From positions 1-50,509 of the forward strand of contig NZ_JACFXY010000020.1 of the NCBI RefSeq assembly GCF_014946725.1: 50,509 nucleotides of DNA. The letters are read 5' to 3'. How positions within the stretch are numbered: position 1 is the first letter of the stretch; the number at the start of each line of letters is the position of its first letter. This DNA comes from Mixta mediterraneensis. Lineage in GTDB: Bacteria > Pseudomonadota > Gammaproteobacteria > Enterobacterales > Enterobacteriaceae. The notes beneath the pieces were generated by a model. That model searched no databases. It was given only the letters and a program-made list of their open reading frames with translations, and was not told where the DNA came from. The translations under genes and the position numbers were made by a program. Shown piece after piece: positions 24,805-34,021 of the stretch.

Positions 24805-26034
24805 TCAGCAGCAAGGCTCCTGCAGCTTCGCCATGCCGCCGACAAGCTGAGCCTGCCCCGGAACCTGCTGAATGATTAACAGGCAGGGAATGCGCGTTCC
24901 AGATAGTTGCCATAAGGTGAGCGTCTGCTGGAAAGGGGTCGCTTTCGTTCCGGCGTGCCAGTGATGAAATTCAGCGAGAAAAGGCGCTTCACAGTGCGCT
25001 TCAAGCAGCTCAAGCGTACTTACCGGGAACTTTTTCTGAGGAAAAAATAGCCCTGGAGAGCCTGACCAGTGTAGCTCACCGTCAGGCATCGTCAGCGTGA
25101 AGAGATGGCACGATCCCACGTGAGAAAAACACCTGAGCACATCCTGTTCGCTGGCCGCATGTGCAAGCCGTTGACGCTGGCTTGCAATAAACTGCGCCAG
25201 GCACGTTACAGTGAGGCACGAAAAAACCAGATAATTTTGCGCCTGCCAAATGGCCATACAGCAGGGCGGCTGAGAAGAACGATAAAACAGTCCATAACCC
25301 GTTAGCGTGGCCAGTATTACGATGCCGTAGTGCAGCAACAGCAGAAACGCGGTTGCGCGAAATGAAAGCGCAAGAGCGCTTAATATCAGACAGGAATACT
25401 GGAACCACAACAGTTCTGACGCATAGTGCCCGTAGTCTACTGGTGCAGCATACAGCGCCAGCAACAGAACGACATTCAGCACGATTATTCCGTCATCGCG
25501 CTGACTAAAAGGTTTTGGAGCGGCACGCAAAAGCGGCAAGACCGCTAACATTGCCGTTAGCGCAGCCAGGGCCCAGGACGTGAAATGAGGTTGAGCCACA
25601 GGATAACCTGCCAGCATCAAACAGAAGCCCAGCAACGCACTGCCGGTGCACGTACAGAACGTAAGAAGTAAGGCATCGATGAGCGTTCCGATAACCGGAT
25701 CACGACAAAAGGCGTGAGGTAATAAACGCGGGCGGATTCGCAGCGCAACCACACAAAGGGGCAGCACCAAAAGGTCAAAAATCGCGAAAATAGCGGCCAG
25801 CAACGGCGGACGGTCAATCCATAAACCACTCAGCATATGCAAACACCCCGCCGAGACAAGCCATAAAGGCCAGTCGCATGGCGGCGTGTAGATCAGCGCC
25901 GCCAGAACGAGGGCGGCCGGGAACCAGACAGTGGTAGAAAAGCTCCACGCGTCACGGCTGACGTAACTGATAAGCGCCAACGGGATGTAGATCAGTACAA
26001 ATCCTGTCCAGCGGATGAAATTACTTTTGAGCAG
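24805..26034 (-). CDS. MASE1-like integral membrane sensor protein, catalytic domain not seen
   Basis: A protein of about 400 residues with eight to ten hydrophobic helices in the first about 270 residues. It contains WFPAALVLAALIYTPPCDWP, which resembles the MASE1 sensory domain, followed by about 130 soluble residues without recognisable GGDEF, EAL or kinase motifs (perhaps PAS-like). The frame extends upstream of the usual start codons to an AGGAG site at 26041-26045. The nearest codons after it are ATT (26037) and CTG (26034), so the start is unusual; TTG at about 25980 is the alternative. It is last of the series LuxR, response regulator, kinase, membrane protein on this strand, suggesting an accessory sensor. 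Confidence 0.55.
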   Translation of the reverse strand: MLKSNFIRWTGFVLIYIPLALISYVSRDAWSFSTTVWFPAALVLAALIYTPPCDWPLWLVSAGCLHMLSGLWIDRPPLLAAIFAIFDLLVLPLCVVALRIRPRLLPHAFCRDPVIGTLIDALLLTFCTCTGSALLGFCLMLAGYPVAQPHFTSWALAALTAMLAVLPLLRAAPKPFSQRDDGIIVLNVVLLLALYAAPVDYGHYASELLWFQYSCLILSALALSFRATAFLLLLHYGIVILATLTGYGLFYRSSQPPCCMAIWQAQNYLVFSCLTVTCLAQFIASQRQRLAHAASEQDVLRCFSHVGSCHLFTLTMPDGELHWSGSPGLFFPQKKFPVSTLELLEAHCEAPFLAEFHHWHAGTKATPFQQTLTLWQLSGTRIPCLLIIQQVPGQAQLVGGMAKLQEPCC

Positions 26035-26302
26035 AATATTCTCCTGTTATCACAAGGCTTGCGCCTTGCTCTTTTCACCCGTTTCTGTGAATTTATAACT
26101 CTTTAGAAAACAGGTATCAGATACTGTGTATCGTCCTACGAAACTCAGTTTAAGGCTCAGCCGGAACATCCTTTAAAGGAACACCATGATAAATAAAAGC
26201 TTATGTCTGATAATACGCTATGGTCAAGAAAGCCATCCTGTCCCACAAAGGTCCACGCGAACAGACACACCTCAGCCTGAGAGGCCAGAAGAGCGGCGAC
26301 CA

Positions 26303-29300
26303 TTAACCTTCGGTGTCATCTGAAATCAGAGGGGATAACTGCGCAAGACTTTCACGCATAACCGTGATAAAACCAGCCAGCAGGCGTGTAATATCCATTT
26401 CACTCATAGCGCTTTCTTCCCGCCACTCAAGCCAGTTTTCCAATACCAGACAGCATCGCATCGCTCGACGCATATTTAGCAGTCGCCATGATCCTTTCAG
26501 GCGGTGAGCGATACGGCTGAGCGTTTCCGGCTCAGGATGAGTCAGTTGTGTCAGCGCCACGAGATCCTGGCTGACGGCTTCGTGGATTTGCTGAAGCATC
26601 AAGGCGATCATGTCAGGTTGATGATCGGCCAGAGCAGCGAGCTCGCTCGTATCGGGAGACTCACCGTCATGGGCCTGATGTTGTGTCAGCGCCTGCTCCA
26701 GTCGACTGGTCATCAGGGGTTTGCGTAACAAATCATCCATTCCAGCATGACGCGCATAATCTTCCTCACGCGGCAACGCGTTAGCGGTACAGCCGAGGAT
26801 CAATGCCGGAGCATGTGCTTGTTCGAGCATATCCCGCACCAACAGCGTTCGCACTAACTGATAACCATCCATTTGCGGCATTTGACAATCGGTGATCAGA
26901 ATATCGATTTGCTGGCCGGTAAGGTAATCAAGCGCCGCCTGAGCTGAATCACAGCAGGTAACTTGCTGGCCCAGCTTTTCCAGTTGCAGACGCATTACGG
27001 TGAGGTTTGGTGTGGAATCATCAACTATCAGCACATGACGGCAAGGCAGAGCGGCTGATGGTGGTGGCTGAATGACGACAGGAGCCTCTGTCAAAGGCAA
27101 CGGAAGTCTCACCGTCACTGTGGTCCCTTCCTCAGGTTCGCTAACAATAGTCAGCTCGCCCGCCATTAGCGCTACCAGCTGATAACAGATAGCCAGGCCA
27201 AGCCCACTGCTTTGTGGTTGCGCCTGATCTACCTGAAACCAGGCCTGGCCGAGCATAGATAACGCATGCGGCGGAATGCCTACTCCCGTATCGGCGATGG
27301 TCAGCGTCAACTGACCGGCTTCATAACAGGCAGAGAATGTCACCTTCCCCCGGGGGGTATATTTAATGGCGTTGCCCAGCAGGTTTGCTATCACCTGATT
27401 CATGCGCGTTTTATCGCATAATACATGGCAGCCGGAGGGGATCGTTAAGTCGCTTTCCCAGCGTAAGCCTTTTGCCTGTGCGCTGCGGGCAAAAATGGCG
27501 CTACTGGTTTCCAGAATCTCTAAGAGAAGATGTGGGGCAATATCCAGTTGCAGCTCACCCGCTTCTATGCGGGATATATCAAGGACATCGCCTATCAAAT
27601 CGCGTAACGTGACGGCGGCCTGCCAGGCAACGTCCAGTGTCTCACTTTTCTCTCGTTCCATTTCCAGTAGACCCAGCACCGCATTCAGCGGCGTGCGAAT
27701 ATCATGGCTCATACGTGCTAAAAAGGCAGATTTTTCATCGCTCACCCGTTCAGCCTGTGTCAGGGCATGATTTAATGCCTGCGTCAGCGCTGCTTTTTCG
27801 CTGATATCAACCCAACCGCCAACGATGCCGTGTGGACGATTGTTATTATCGGTATAGCGGCACAGCCACCAGAGCAGGGTCGTTGTGCCATCCTGTAGGG
27901 TCGTTTCTCCGATCAGCGGATCCGGGTTGCTAAGCAGGGCAAGGCGTTGCGGCAGGACAAACTGCTGGGCCAGTTCTCCCAGCGGAAGCTGGGCCACGGA
28001 CATGCCAGCCTGCAAGGGTTGAGTAAAAAATGGCGCATTGCTAAAAGTCGCATTGAAGCGAGTCAGACGCCCCGAGGGATCGCAGACGAACAGCGGAACC
28101 GGCGCGTTATTGACCAGCGTTTGCCATAACAACAAAGCATTATGTAGAGCCGCCATATCCCGGGCACGTTGGTGTCGCTGTAACTGTGCGGCACTCCAGG
28201 CCGTCAGCGCTATCAGGGCCGCACACAGGGCGATAAATCCCATCGCGATGAGCCACAGCGTATTATGTGAAATAGCGACGGTAGGCGGAGCAATCTGATG
28301 CTGGACGCGGCTACTTTGTATATCTTGCGGTGTAATTGATGCCAGTACTTGTTGCACGTTGAGAACATCAGGGCTACGAGAACTGCCAGCATCAAACCAC
28401 AGCGGTGTTTCGGGCAGATCAAGCGGAGCCAGACGCAGCAGCGCTTCATTTTGCTTCAGCATCTCGCTCAGACTGAACGTCTCCCCGATAATGCCATCTG
28501 CCCCACCCGCCCGTAAAAGAGCGATGGCTTGCATCAGATTATCTACAGGCACCAGACTGGCTGCAGGGCGGTAGTGCTTCAGCAGCGGCAGAAGCTGCGA
28601 CTGGCGCATAATCGCCAGCCGCTTATCACTGGTCACGTCATTGAGCGGCGCGCTTTGTGGGCTGACGATCCCCCAGCTCAATGTATCAAAAGGCTGCGCC
28701 TGTGGAGAGGGAGGCTTCTGGCTGGCGATAATCCGCAAATCGACGTGCGGGTCATTTATTTCAACCGGCGCAGAGGCTGAAGCCATTTGAAAGTTAAGAA
28801 CGAAACGGTTCCGCGGAAACAACCGCGTGAGCAGATCATACCAGACCCCGCGAATGTCGCCCTTTGGCGTGATCCGAACCCAGGGAGCGGGCGCATAAGG
28901 CAATACAATGCGTAGCGTAAGCGGGGGCGTCTGTTCACTGTTTGGCTGGTTACGAGCGCTAAAAACGCTGCCAGCGGGAAGCAACCATTTTTGCTCCAGC
29001 CAGCGGGCATCCTCCTGCTTCAGGCTACTGATACGACGGTTAACGTCGTCAAGCAAAGTTTTACGACGGGGGAAGGTCCAGAGAAAATAATGTAAGGGAG
29101 GCACTGTGCTATCGGCCCCCATTGTCAGCGTGGTGACAGGATTGCGCGACAAATATTGCTCAATAAGAAACGCGGGGGCGACTAACTGGCTGGCTTCGCC
29201 ACGTATCATGCGTAGAACATTTTCGTCCACGGTCGCCGATCCAGGCAGAGCGTCGGCAAGGGCATTCTGCTCAGGTAGCGCCGGGAAGCGCAATGTAGCA

Positions 29301-29695
29301 CCTTTTTGCTTCCCTTGCAGACGCAATACGCCAGAGGGGAACAACAGCAGAGGTTCGCTATGCTGTAGGCTTGGGCTGGGTGGCGCGGCAGTCAGCAACA
29401 TATCTATCCGCTGATGACGCAAGGCGTAAAGTGCGTTCTGGGAATGACTGAAATTTACCAACTCTGGCGCAGGGCCATTGTTAAAGAGAATATTTATCTC
29501 ATCGGCCAGAATACCCGCTTCGCTATCCGGCAGCATAAAAGGCGCTACGTCATCGAGCAGCCCAATGCGTAGGGAGGCTGCAAAGCTACCCTGGGAGAAA
29601 AGTAAAAAAACAATAACCAGCACGCACAAGGAAAGCCCCCTGGCGGCACGCTTAGTTTCCCAGCCCAAGACTCTGCGCACATTGAAAAAGTTCAT
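26303..29695 (-). CDS. BvgS/EvgS-type hybrid sensor histidine kinase
   Basis: A very large (about 1130-residue) unorthodox kinase. Numbered from GTG 29710: signal/membrane segment 24-45, two periplasmic Venus-flytrap (SBP_bac_3) domains at about 46-245 and 265-470, a membrane helix at 484-506, PAS at about 525-640, HisKA with the H box ARMSHDIRTPLNAVLG (His669), HATPase with NQVIANLLGNAIKYTPRG and SSGLGLAI, a receiver with LITDCQMPQMDG (Asp941) and a C-terminal Hpt with RIAHRLKGSW (His1069). The full His-Asp-His relay ends on the response regulator encoded just upstream. The coding region overlaps that gene by about 44 bases. The start is uncertain (GTG 29710, ATG 29695 or GTG 29680). Confidence 0.9.
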   Translation of the reverse strand: MNFFNVRRVLGWETKRAARGLSLCVLVIVFLLFSQGSFAASLRIGLLDDVAPFMLPDSEAGILADEINILFNNGPAPELVNFSHSQNALYALRHQRIDMLLTAAPPSPSLQHSEPLLLFPSGVLRLQGKQKGATLRFPALPEQNALADALPGSATVDENVLRMIRGEASQLVAPAFLIEQYLSRNPVTTLTMGADSTVPPLHYFLWTFPRRKTLLDDVNRRISSLKQEDARWLEQKWLLPAGSVFSARNQPNSEQTPPLTLRIVLPYAPAPWVRITPKGDIRGVWYDLLTRLFPRNRFVLNFQMASASAPVEINDPHVDLRIIASQKPPSPQAQPFDTLSWGIVSPQSAPLNDVTSDKRLAIMRQSQLLPLLKHYRPAASLVPVDNLMQAIALLRAGGADGIIGETFSLSEMLKQNEALLRLAPLDLPETPLWFDAGSSRSPDVLNVQQVLASITPQDIQSSRVQHQIAPPTVAISHNTLWLIAMGFIALCAALIALTAWSAAQLQRHQRARDMAALHNALLLWQTLVNNAPVPLFVCDPSGRLTRFNATFSNAPFFTQPLQAGMSVAQLPLGELAQQFVLPQRLALLSNPDPLIGETTLQDGTTTLLWWLCRYTDNNNRPHGIVGGWVDISEKAALTQALNHALTQAERVSDEKSAFLARMSHDIRTPLNAVLGLLEMEREKSETLDVAWQAAVTLRDLIGDVLDISRIEAGELQLDIAPHLLLEILETSSAIFARSAQAKGLRWESDLTIPSGCHVLCDKTRMNQVIANLLGNAIKYTPRGKVTFSACYEAGQLTLTIADTGVGIPPHALSMLGQAWFQVDQAQPQSSGLGLAICYQLVALMAGELTIVSEPEEGTTVTVRLPLPLTEAPVVIQPPPSAALPCRHVLIVDDSTPNLTVMRLQLEKLGQQVTCCDSAQAALDYLTGQQIDILITDCQMPQMDGYQLVRTLLVRDMLEQAHAPALILGCTANALPREEDYARHAGMDDLLRKPLMTSRLEQALTQHQAHDGESPDTSELAALADHQPDMIALMLQQIHEAVSQDLVALTQLTHPEPETLSRIAHRLKGSWRLLNMRRAMRCCLVLENWLEWREESAMSEMDITRLLAGFITVMRESLAQLSPLISDDTEG

Positions 29696-30248
29696 AATCG
29701 GTTTTGGCACCCAGTTTACGCATTGCGCTCATTTTTTGTGTGCTGACAGTTTGTTTAGCGCGGTGCAGTTGCTCACTGATCTGGTTAACGGTCAGACCGC
29801 ATAACAACAGCCGCAACACTTCTGTTTCGCGTTGAGTCAGATGGACTTCAGGTCTCTCTATTGTGGACCGGCGCTGGGGCGGGCTGCGTAATGTCTTAAT
29901 TAACTCCGTAGAAAGGCTGTTTTTACTGAGAACGGCATGCACACCCTGTCGCCACAACGATGCAAGCAGCTCAGGATTGGAAAGCATCGTGATCACCGTC
30001 ACCTGACTCTGAGGATACCGTCTTGTCAGCGTCTGAATCATCGACAGACCATCCGGGTAAGTTGCGCCGGGCATGCTGAGATCGGTAATAATAATATCGA
30101 CTGGCTGGCACACCAGTTTTTCCATCATTTCATCAACACTGGTAGCTTCATGAACGATCTGATAAAGATCGTTACGAGTCTGCAACAACGTGCGTAATCC
30201 CAGCAAATAAACGGGATGATCGTCTGCGATAAGGACTGTTTTAAGCAT
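29652..30248 (-). CDS. NarL/LuxR-family response regulator, EvgA/BvgA-like
   Basis: A 198-residue regulator. The receiver domain has the acid pair in LIADDHPVYLLGL, phospho-acceptor Asp56 in DIIITDLSMPG, Thr in VTVITML and Lys109 in AVLSKNS. The C-terminal LuxR helix-turn-helix (about 137-198) reads LTQRETEVLRLLLCGLTVNQ then ISEQLHRAKQTVSTQK. All residues for phosphorylation are present. It lies immediately upstream of and overlaps the BvgS-like kinase gene, its certain partner. The likely role is signal-dependent transcription of nearby genes, possibly the secretion operon (inference). Confidence 0.9.
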   Translation of the reverse strand: MLKTVLIADDHPVYLLGLRTLLQTRNDLYQIVHEATSVDEMMEKLVCQPVDIIITDLSMPGATYPDGLSMIQTLTRRYPQSQVTVITMLSNPELLASLWRQGVHAVLSKNSLSTELIKTLRSPPQRRSTIERPEVHLTQRETEVLRLLLCGLTVNQISEQLHRAKQTVSTQKMSAMRKLGAKTDYELFQCAQSLGLGN

Positions 30249-30444
30249 GGCATAACCGTCAGTAAAAACATATCTGAATTGTCATAAGCTTATCACACCT
30301 TAAGAGGAAGTCAGGGCGCGGTTCGCAAACCAAGGGCTATACCGCCCGGAAAGACAGCCCGGACAGCAAGATTACGTAGCTTAACTGGCGTAAAATGGGA
30401 TGGCTGAACAGCCCGCCGGGCAGGATAAAATGAATAGTGGACGA

Positions 30445-30981
30445 TCAGTAATAAAGTTCACTGAAATTACGCACCCCTAACTTTTTAAGTGCTTTAACTT
30501 TGTGAGCGCTGACGGTTTTTAAAGAAATATTCATTTTTTGGGATATTTCTTTTTGCGACCACTGCCTGTAAATGAGATGCATAATTTCTTTCTCCCGGGG
30601 TGTCAGGATGCCGGGGAAGTAGCTCAAATGATTGTCATGTGCCATAAAATTTTGAATTAATTTCAACATCTCTTCTGACGAGAGGTTTTTTGGCACATGT
30701 TGACAGGCGTTAAAACAGGGCAGGGTGTTTTTTTGAGGATGGTGAAAAATAAGAAGATTCACCTTACAGTTCCAGACTGGGAAAGTAATGCTTTTTTTTA
30801 CAAAACGGCTATCACTGGCGTCCAGCATAATCGTATCGCCATGGCGAAATTGCCTACGCGATAAATGGACGTTGCGGGAAGATGTCCATTTGCCAACTTG
30901 TAGCGATATTTTTTCGGTAGCCAGAAGACTTTTAAGCCCTTGAGAAAAAAATGCATCATCTGAAAAAAGAAAAGCTTTCAT
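30445..30981 (-). CDS. LuxR-type regulator with shortened receiver-like domain
   Basis: A 178-residue protein. The C-terminal LuxR HTH (about 124-178) is clear: ILTPREKEIMHLIYRQWSQK then EISQKMNISLKTVSAHKVKA. The N-terminal about 118 residues look like a compressed receiver: AFLFSDDAFFSQGLKSLL gives the acid pair at 8-9, IMLDAS places Asp54 at the acceptor position, and PKNLSSEEML gives Lys98. Several helices are short, so phosphorylation is uncertain. It lies upstream of the EvgA-like gene on the same strand and divergent from the ToxR-like gene. Codon use is AT-richer than the kinase, suggesting a separate origin. Confidence 0.8.
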   Translation of the reverse strand: MKAFLFSDDAFFSQGLKSLLATEKISLQVGKWTSSRNVHLSRRQFRHGDTIMLDASDSRFVKKSITFPVWNCKVNLLIFHHPQKNTLPCFNACQHVPKNLSSEEMLKLIQNFMAHDNHLSYFPGILTPREKEIMHLIYRQWSQKEISQKMNISLKTVSAHKVKALKKLGVRNFSELYY

Positions 30982-31544
30982 GGCTGTGTTGCTTCCTCAA
31001 TTGACGGGTATTTATCGGAATCGAAGTGGGTGAGTCCAAAGCAATTAACCAGCACCCTGAATTTATGTGGCGTGATGACTAAATATCCGGAAGGTTTTTA
31101 ACAACTGAAAGGCTTTCCGTCAACGGACAGGCTAGTATATTTCCATGATTTTATTATGATTAACCTGGAGCTAGCTTAAAGTTTGCAAGAAATGACTGAA
31201 GTAGAAATGGAATTTTCTTCGCAGCCAGAAAAATCAATAATATTAATTAACTACCTGTAATTAAAGGGTTGCGTAAGATTATCTTAGAATAATCCTATAC
31301 CACCTTCGCTTTTACTCATGCAGAGCGCTGAAAACTACGTTTTCAGATTGTTTTTTTCATAATATAATTCCGGACTTCATCTTTTTATTGAGATCTGAAC
31401 GATTAATAAGAAGGAGGTTAGCCACTACTCTTCGGAGAGATAGTTTGTTATTTTCTTTATGAAAAAAATAGCGTTACCGAGCGCCTACGCGCTTGCCGTA
31501 TTGTCACATTATCTTTTCCAAATTTAACGCTTGGGGATTTATCT
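30982..31544. promoter_or_regulatory. Divergent intergenic region between LuxR-type and ToxR-like genes
   Basis: 563 AT-rich bases without a coding sequence separate two divergent regulator genes and must contain both promoters. I could not assign -10/-35 elements or operators with confidence. The AT content suggests a target of nucleoid proteins such as H-NS (inference). Confidence 0.45.
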
Positions 31545-32321
31545 GTGAACAGCGATCGACTTTCACTCTCTCAAAAAGTCATCTTTCTACCTGACCGTTC
31601 TTGTCTGGTATCCGAGAACGAACACATTCACCTTACGCCTAACGAACGTCGCTTGCTGGAGTTAATCATTTCAGGACGAGGTAAAAAAGAAACAATAATA
31701 GAGGAGATATGGCACAGCCGTGGGACAATTGTTGGTGAATCCAGTTATCATCAGCTGGTGAAAATGCTGAGGCGGAAACTGGACTGTGCAGGGCTGCCCT
31801 GTTCCGTGATTAAAACAATCCCTCGATATGGTCTTGCTTTTGTACCCCCGGAGCAGACAGAAGAGGAAAAGTTAATGCCACCGGATTCAGAACAGGAAGA
31901 AAATGTTTCTGATGAACCCGCTGTTGGCGGGACAACAGAGCCTGGCAGTGAACTTTATGTTGCGATTAAACCGTCAAATCATGATAAAAACCTGATATTT
32001 TCTTCCCCATTTTCTGAATATAAGCGCTATTTACAGTGCGCTGCCATTTTCATTGTGCCTCTTTTACTGGCAATTGTTTATTTTATTATAGATAAACCTG
32101 ACGCATTTCCTTATCAGGTAAAAATAAATAACGCCACTGTACATATGGCTTCAATGAGAAACGCGAATCAAGACAAACTGGCGTTGAAGAAGATTCTGTT
32201 ACAGAAAAACATTAAACACGTTTATATCGCTTCGAACGGACCGAAAGTGTGGGTTGCACAATGTGAAGGTGAAATGGATAAGGAGAGTAAATGTCACGAA
32301 GAACTCTATTCCTCATATTGA
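31545..32321 (+). CDS. ToxR/CadC-like membrane-anchored transcriptional regulator (YqeI-like)
   Basis: A 258-residue protein with an N-terminal OmpR-type winged helix (about 10-102) that includes IHLTPNERRLLELIISGRGK, EEIWHSRGTIVGESSYHQLV, MLRRKLDCAG and IKTIPRYGLAFVPP. An acidic linker (about 103-135), one membrane helix (about 162-182, CAAIFIVPLLLAIVYFII) and a periplasmic domain of about 75 residues follow. This is the ToxR/CadC/YqeI layout, in which periplasmic signals control a membrane-bound activator. The start is GTG. Its 3' end overlaps the next gene by 31 bases, as in yqeI-yqeJ and toxR-toxS pairs. Possible role: control of the adjacent secretion operon. Confidence 0.82.
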   Translation: MNSDRLSLSQKVIFLPDRSCLVSENEHIHLTPNERRLLELIISGRGKKETIIEEIWHSRGTIVGESSYHQLVKMLRRKLDCAGLPCSVIKTIPRYGLAFVPPEQTEEEKLMPPDSEQEENVSDEPAVGGTTEPGSELYVAIKPSNHDKNLIFSSPFSEYKRYLQCAAIFIVPLLLAIVYFIIDKPDAFPYQVKINNATVHMASMRNANQDKLALKKILLQKNIKHVYIASNGPKVWVAQCEGEMDKESKCHEELYSSY

Positions 32322-32761
32322 TGGCTTTGATTAGTCTCGTCGTCAGTTCTGTGCTGTTCTGGCTAATATTAACGGAAGAAAATTTACCACAAAAACCCTG
32401 TTCCAGTATTATTAAAAACAGCAAACTCATAGATGATTTACAACGGCCCTATCAATTACAAGGTACGATAACCTGGTGGCCGCACGATAACCGACTTACT
32501 CTGTTCGGCATGAAAAAAGACGAGAAGAGCAGCCTTATTTTTGACAGGGCGGTGCAGCTACAGGCAGTAAAAAAACATGGAGGCGTCGTACAGGGAACGG
32601 TCGATAGCGTGTCGAAAGCCAGTGTCGATCAGCTTCCGCCTGATTATAAGCTTATTGGGGAGAAAGGCCGTGACCTCACATTATTTTTTAAAAAAATTGA
32701 CAGCGATCGCTGGTTAATGATGATCGACGATAACTGGGTCATGATGTGTGAGTATAAATAA
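32291..32761 (+). CDS. Membrane-anchored periplasmic partner of the ToxR-like regulator (YqeJ/ToxS-like)
   Basis: A 156-residue protein with one N-terminal membrane helix (FLILMALISLVVSSVLFWLI, about 6-26) and a periplasmic domain carrying LQGTITWWPHDNRLTLFGMK and WLMMIDDNWVMMCEYK. Size, topology and the overlap with the ToxR-like gene match YqeJ/ToxS-type effectors, which stabilise or modulate the activator. The two genes are translationally coupled and end at a hairpin about 130 bases downstream. I assign it by context and architecture more than by sequence identity. Confidence 0.65.
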   Translation: MSRRTLFLILMALISLVVSSVLFWLILTEENLPQKPCSSIIKNSKLIDDLQRPYQLQGTITWWPHDNRLTLFGMKKDEKSSLIFDRAVQLQAVKKHGGVVQGTVDSVSKASVDQLPPDYKLIGEKGRDLTLFFKKIDSDRWLMMIDDNWVMMCEYK

Positions 32762-32887
32762 ACCGGCCATGGCTGTGATTAATTTAACAAATAAGGATGC
32801 CAAAAGCAGAACAGGACGCTATCAATTAGTTAACTATAACCCAGGATAAATTCAACGTTTCATTAAAATTAGTGCATCTCGACTTAA

Positions 32888-32930
32888 CCAGTAAGGCCTG
32901 TTTCAGGAATAAAACTTACTGGTTTATTTT
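32888..32930 (+). terminator. Terminator of the ToxR-like operon
   Basis: CCAGTAAG / CTTACTGG (32888-32895, 32915-32922) enclose a second small stem CCTG-TTT-CAGG and are followed by TTTATTTT. This is a convincing rho-independent terminator for the plus-strand regulator pair. The rest of the 32762-33165 gap shows no gene. Confidence 0.7.
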
Positions 32931-33165
32931 CGCCCGGAGAGAGCATTTAACCGTTCAGAGACGGCTGCTCTGGCTTTATTATGCTTTCCATTAAATCGCC
33001 GAAGCTTAAAGACGTCTCTGTACTTCATGAGAATCTCTTCCTTATTTTATTCACAACATAGGTTAGCGCATCCGCGACAAAAACGTGAGCCTGAAGAGCA
33101 AACCTGCATTCTTTAATACTGAGGGAGACACTTCTCTTCTGCGCTCCCTTTGAGTAACGACATCA

Positions 33166-33672
33166 TTAACCGCAGGCTGATGGAAGAGGAGCAAGGCTGT
33201 CTCCTTCGACGACAAATCGCCAGTCACGATAACTTTTCGCATCGGAGAATGCTTCTTCCCCCGGCCTGAAACCGGTTTTACGCAGGGGTTTACCTTTCCC
33301 CATACTGTGCACGCCTATCCATCTTCCTTTTTCATCGTAAATCATGCCCCATGCCTGCTTTTGCGTCAGCGGATCGGCATAAAGCTGGCGCAGATGATAG
33401 CGCGGCCGGGAGCCACGCGGGTCATCTAAAAGTTGCTCAAAGCGAACCGGAAAACAGCCATTCTCCCCGGTGTTATCAGCGCGATAAGCGGCAATAGCCG
33501 CCCGGATCTGCTCTCCACGGAACAGCAGCTCTTTCTCTAATTGTTCACGATGGTGCATCCTTACCGTGTCGCTGCTTTTCAGTAATGAAACCGCCAACGC
33601 TGACAAGGCAATTAATAACATTAAATAGGTAAATCCTCCCTGGCAGCGCAGGCGTTTAGAACGCCTCATCAT
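33166..33672 (-). CDS. Type II secretion pseudopilin lacking Glu5 (possible GspK-like tip subunit)
   Basis: A 168-residue prepilin-like protein. The basic leader with CQGG is followed by the hydrophobic helix FTYLMLLIALSALAVSLL; cleavage is expected after Gly13. At mature position +5 there is Met18 instead of the usual Glu. In T2SS the tip subunit GspK is the pseudopilin that lacks Glu5, so this may cap the pseudopilus, although GspK is usually longer (about 300 residues). The C-terminal globular part (DPLTQKQAWGMIYDEKGRWI) resembles GspG-type domains. The start at ATG 33672 has GGAG upstream and overlaps the stop of the preceding gene. It is the last gene of the 12-gene operon. Confidence 0.78.
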   Translation of the reverse strand: MMRRSKRLRCQGGFTYLMLLIALSALAVSLLKSSDTVRMHHREQLEKELLFRGEQIRAAIAAYRADNTGENGCFPVRFEQLLDDPRGSRPRYHLRQLYADPLTQKQAWGMIYDEKGRWIGVHSMGKGKPLRKTGFRPGEEAFSDAKSYRDWRFVVEGDSLAPLPSACG

Positions 33673-34021
33673 GTATCTGCTCCTGCCTGGCAAGCGAAGG
33701 GGAATCTACGTCAATGATTTGGCCCGTTTCATCAGTTCTGGCCTGCCAGTTATCGCGGCTGTTGGTTACGGGATCGAGCGGCATCTGACGCAGATAACCG
33801 GCCTCGACAAGCTCGTCGAGGCTGTAGGGTCCCGTAATGCGGTCACGACGATAGTGGTCGATAGCGCTACGTATCACGTTCAGATTATGTTCCAGTACCA
33901 CCCGCTTAGATCGGTCGATTTGCTGGAAAAAACGGGGGGCCACCAGCGTCATCAGGGTTGCGATGATGGCCATGACAACCAGCAGCTCAATAAGCGTAAA
34001 GCCTTTCTCACCACGTCGCAT
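33656..34021 (-). CDS. Type II secretion/type IV pseudopilin, GspG-like
   Basis: A 121-residue prepilin with leader MRRGEKG and the class-III cleavage site G/FTLIE (Glu at +5) followed by LLVVMAIIATLMTLVAPRFF. The C-terminal domain has the GspG-like layout: HYRRDRITGPYSLDELVEAG, YLRQMPLDPVTNSRDNWQ. The start is set at ATG 34021 because GGAG lies seven bases upstream; a slightly longer ATG start is possible. It overlaps both neighbours. It is probably a minor pseudopilin, processed by a prepilin peptidase that must be supplied from elsewhere. Confidence 0.85.
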   Translation of the reverse strand: MRRGEKGFTLIELLVVMAIIATLMTLVAPRFFQQIDRSKRVVLEHNLNVIRSAIDHYRRDRITGPYSLDELVEAGYLRQMPLDPVTNSRDNWQARTDETGQIIDVDSPSLARQEQIHDEAF

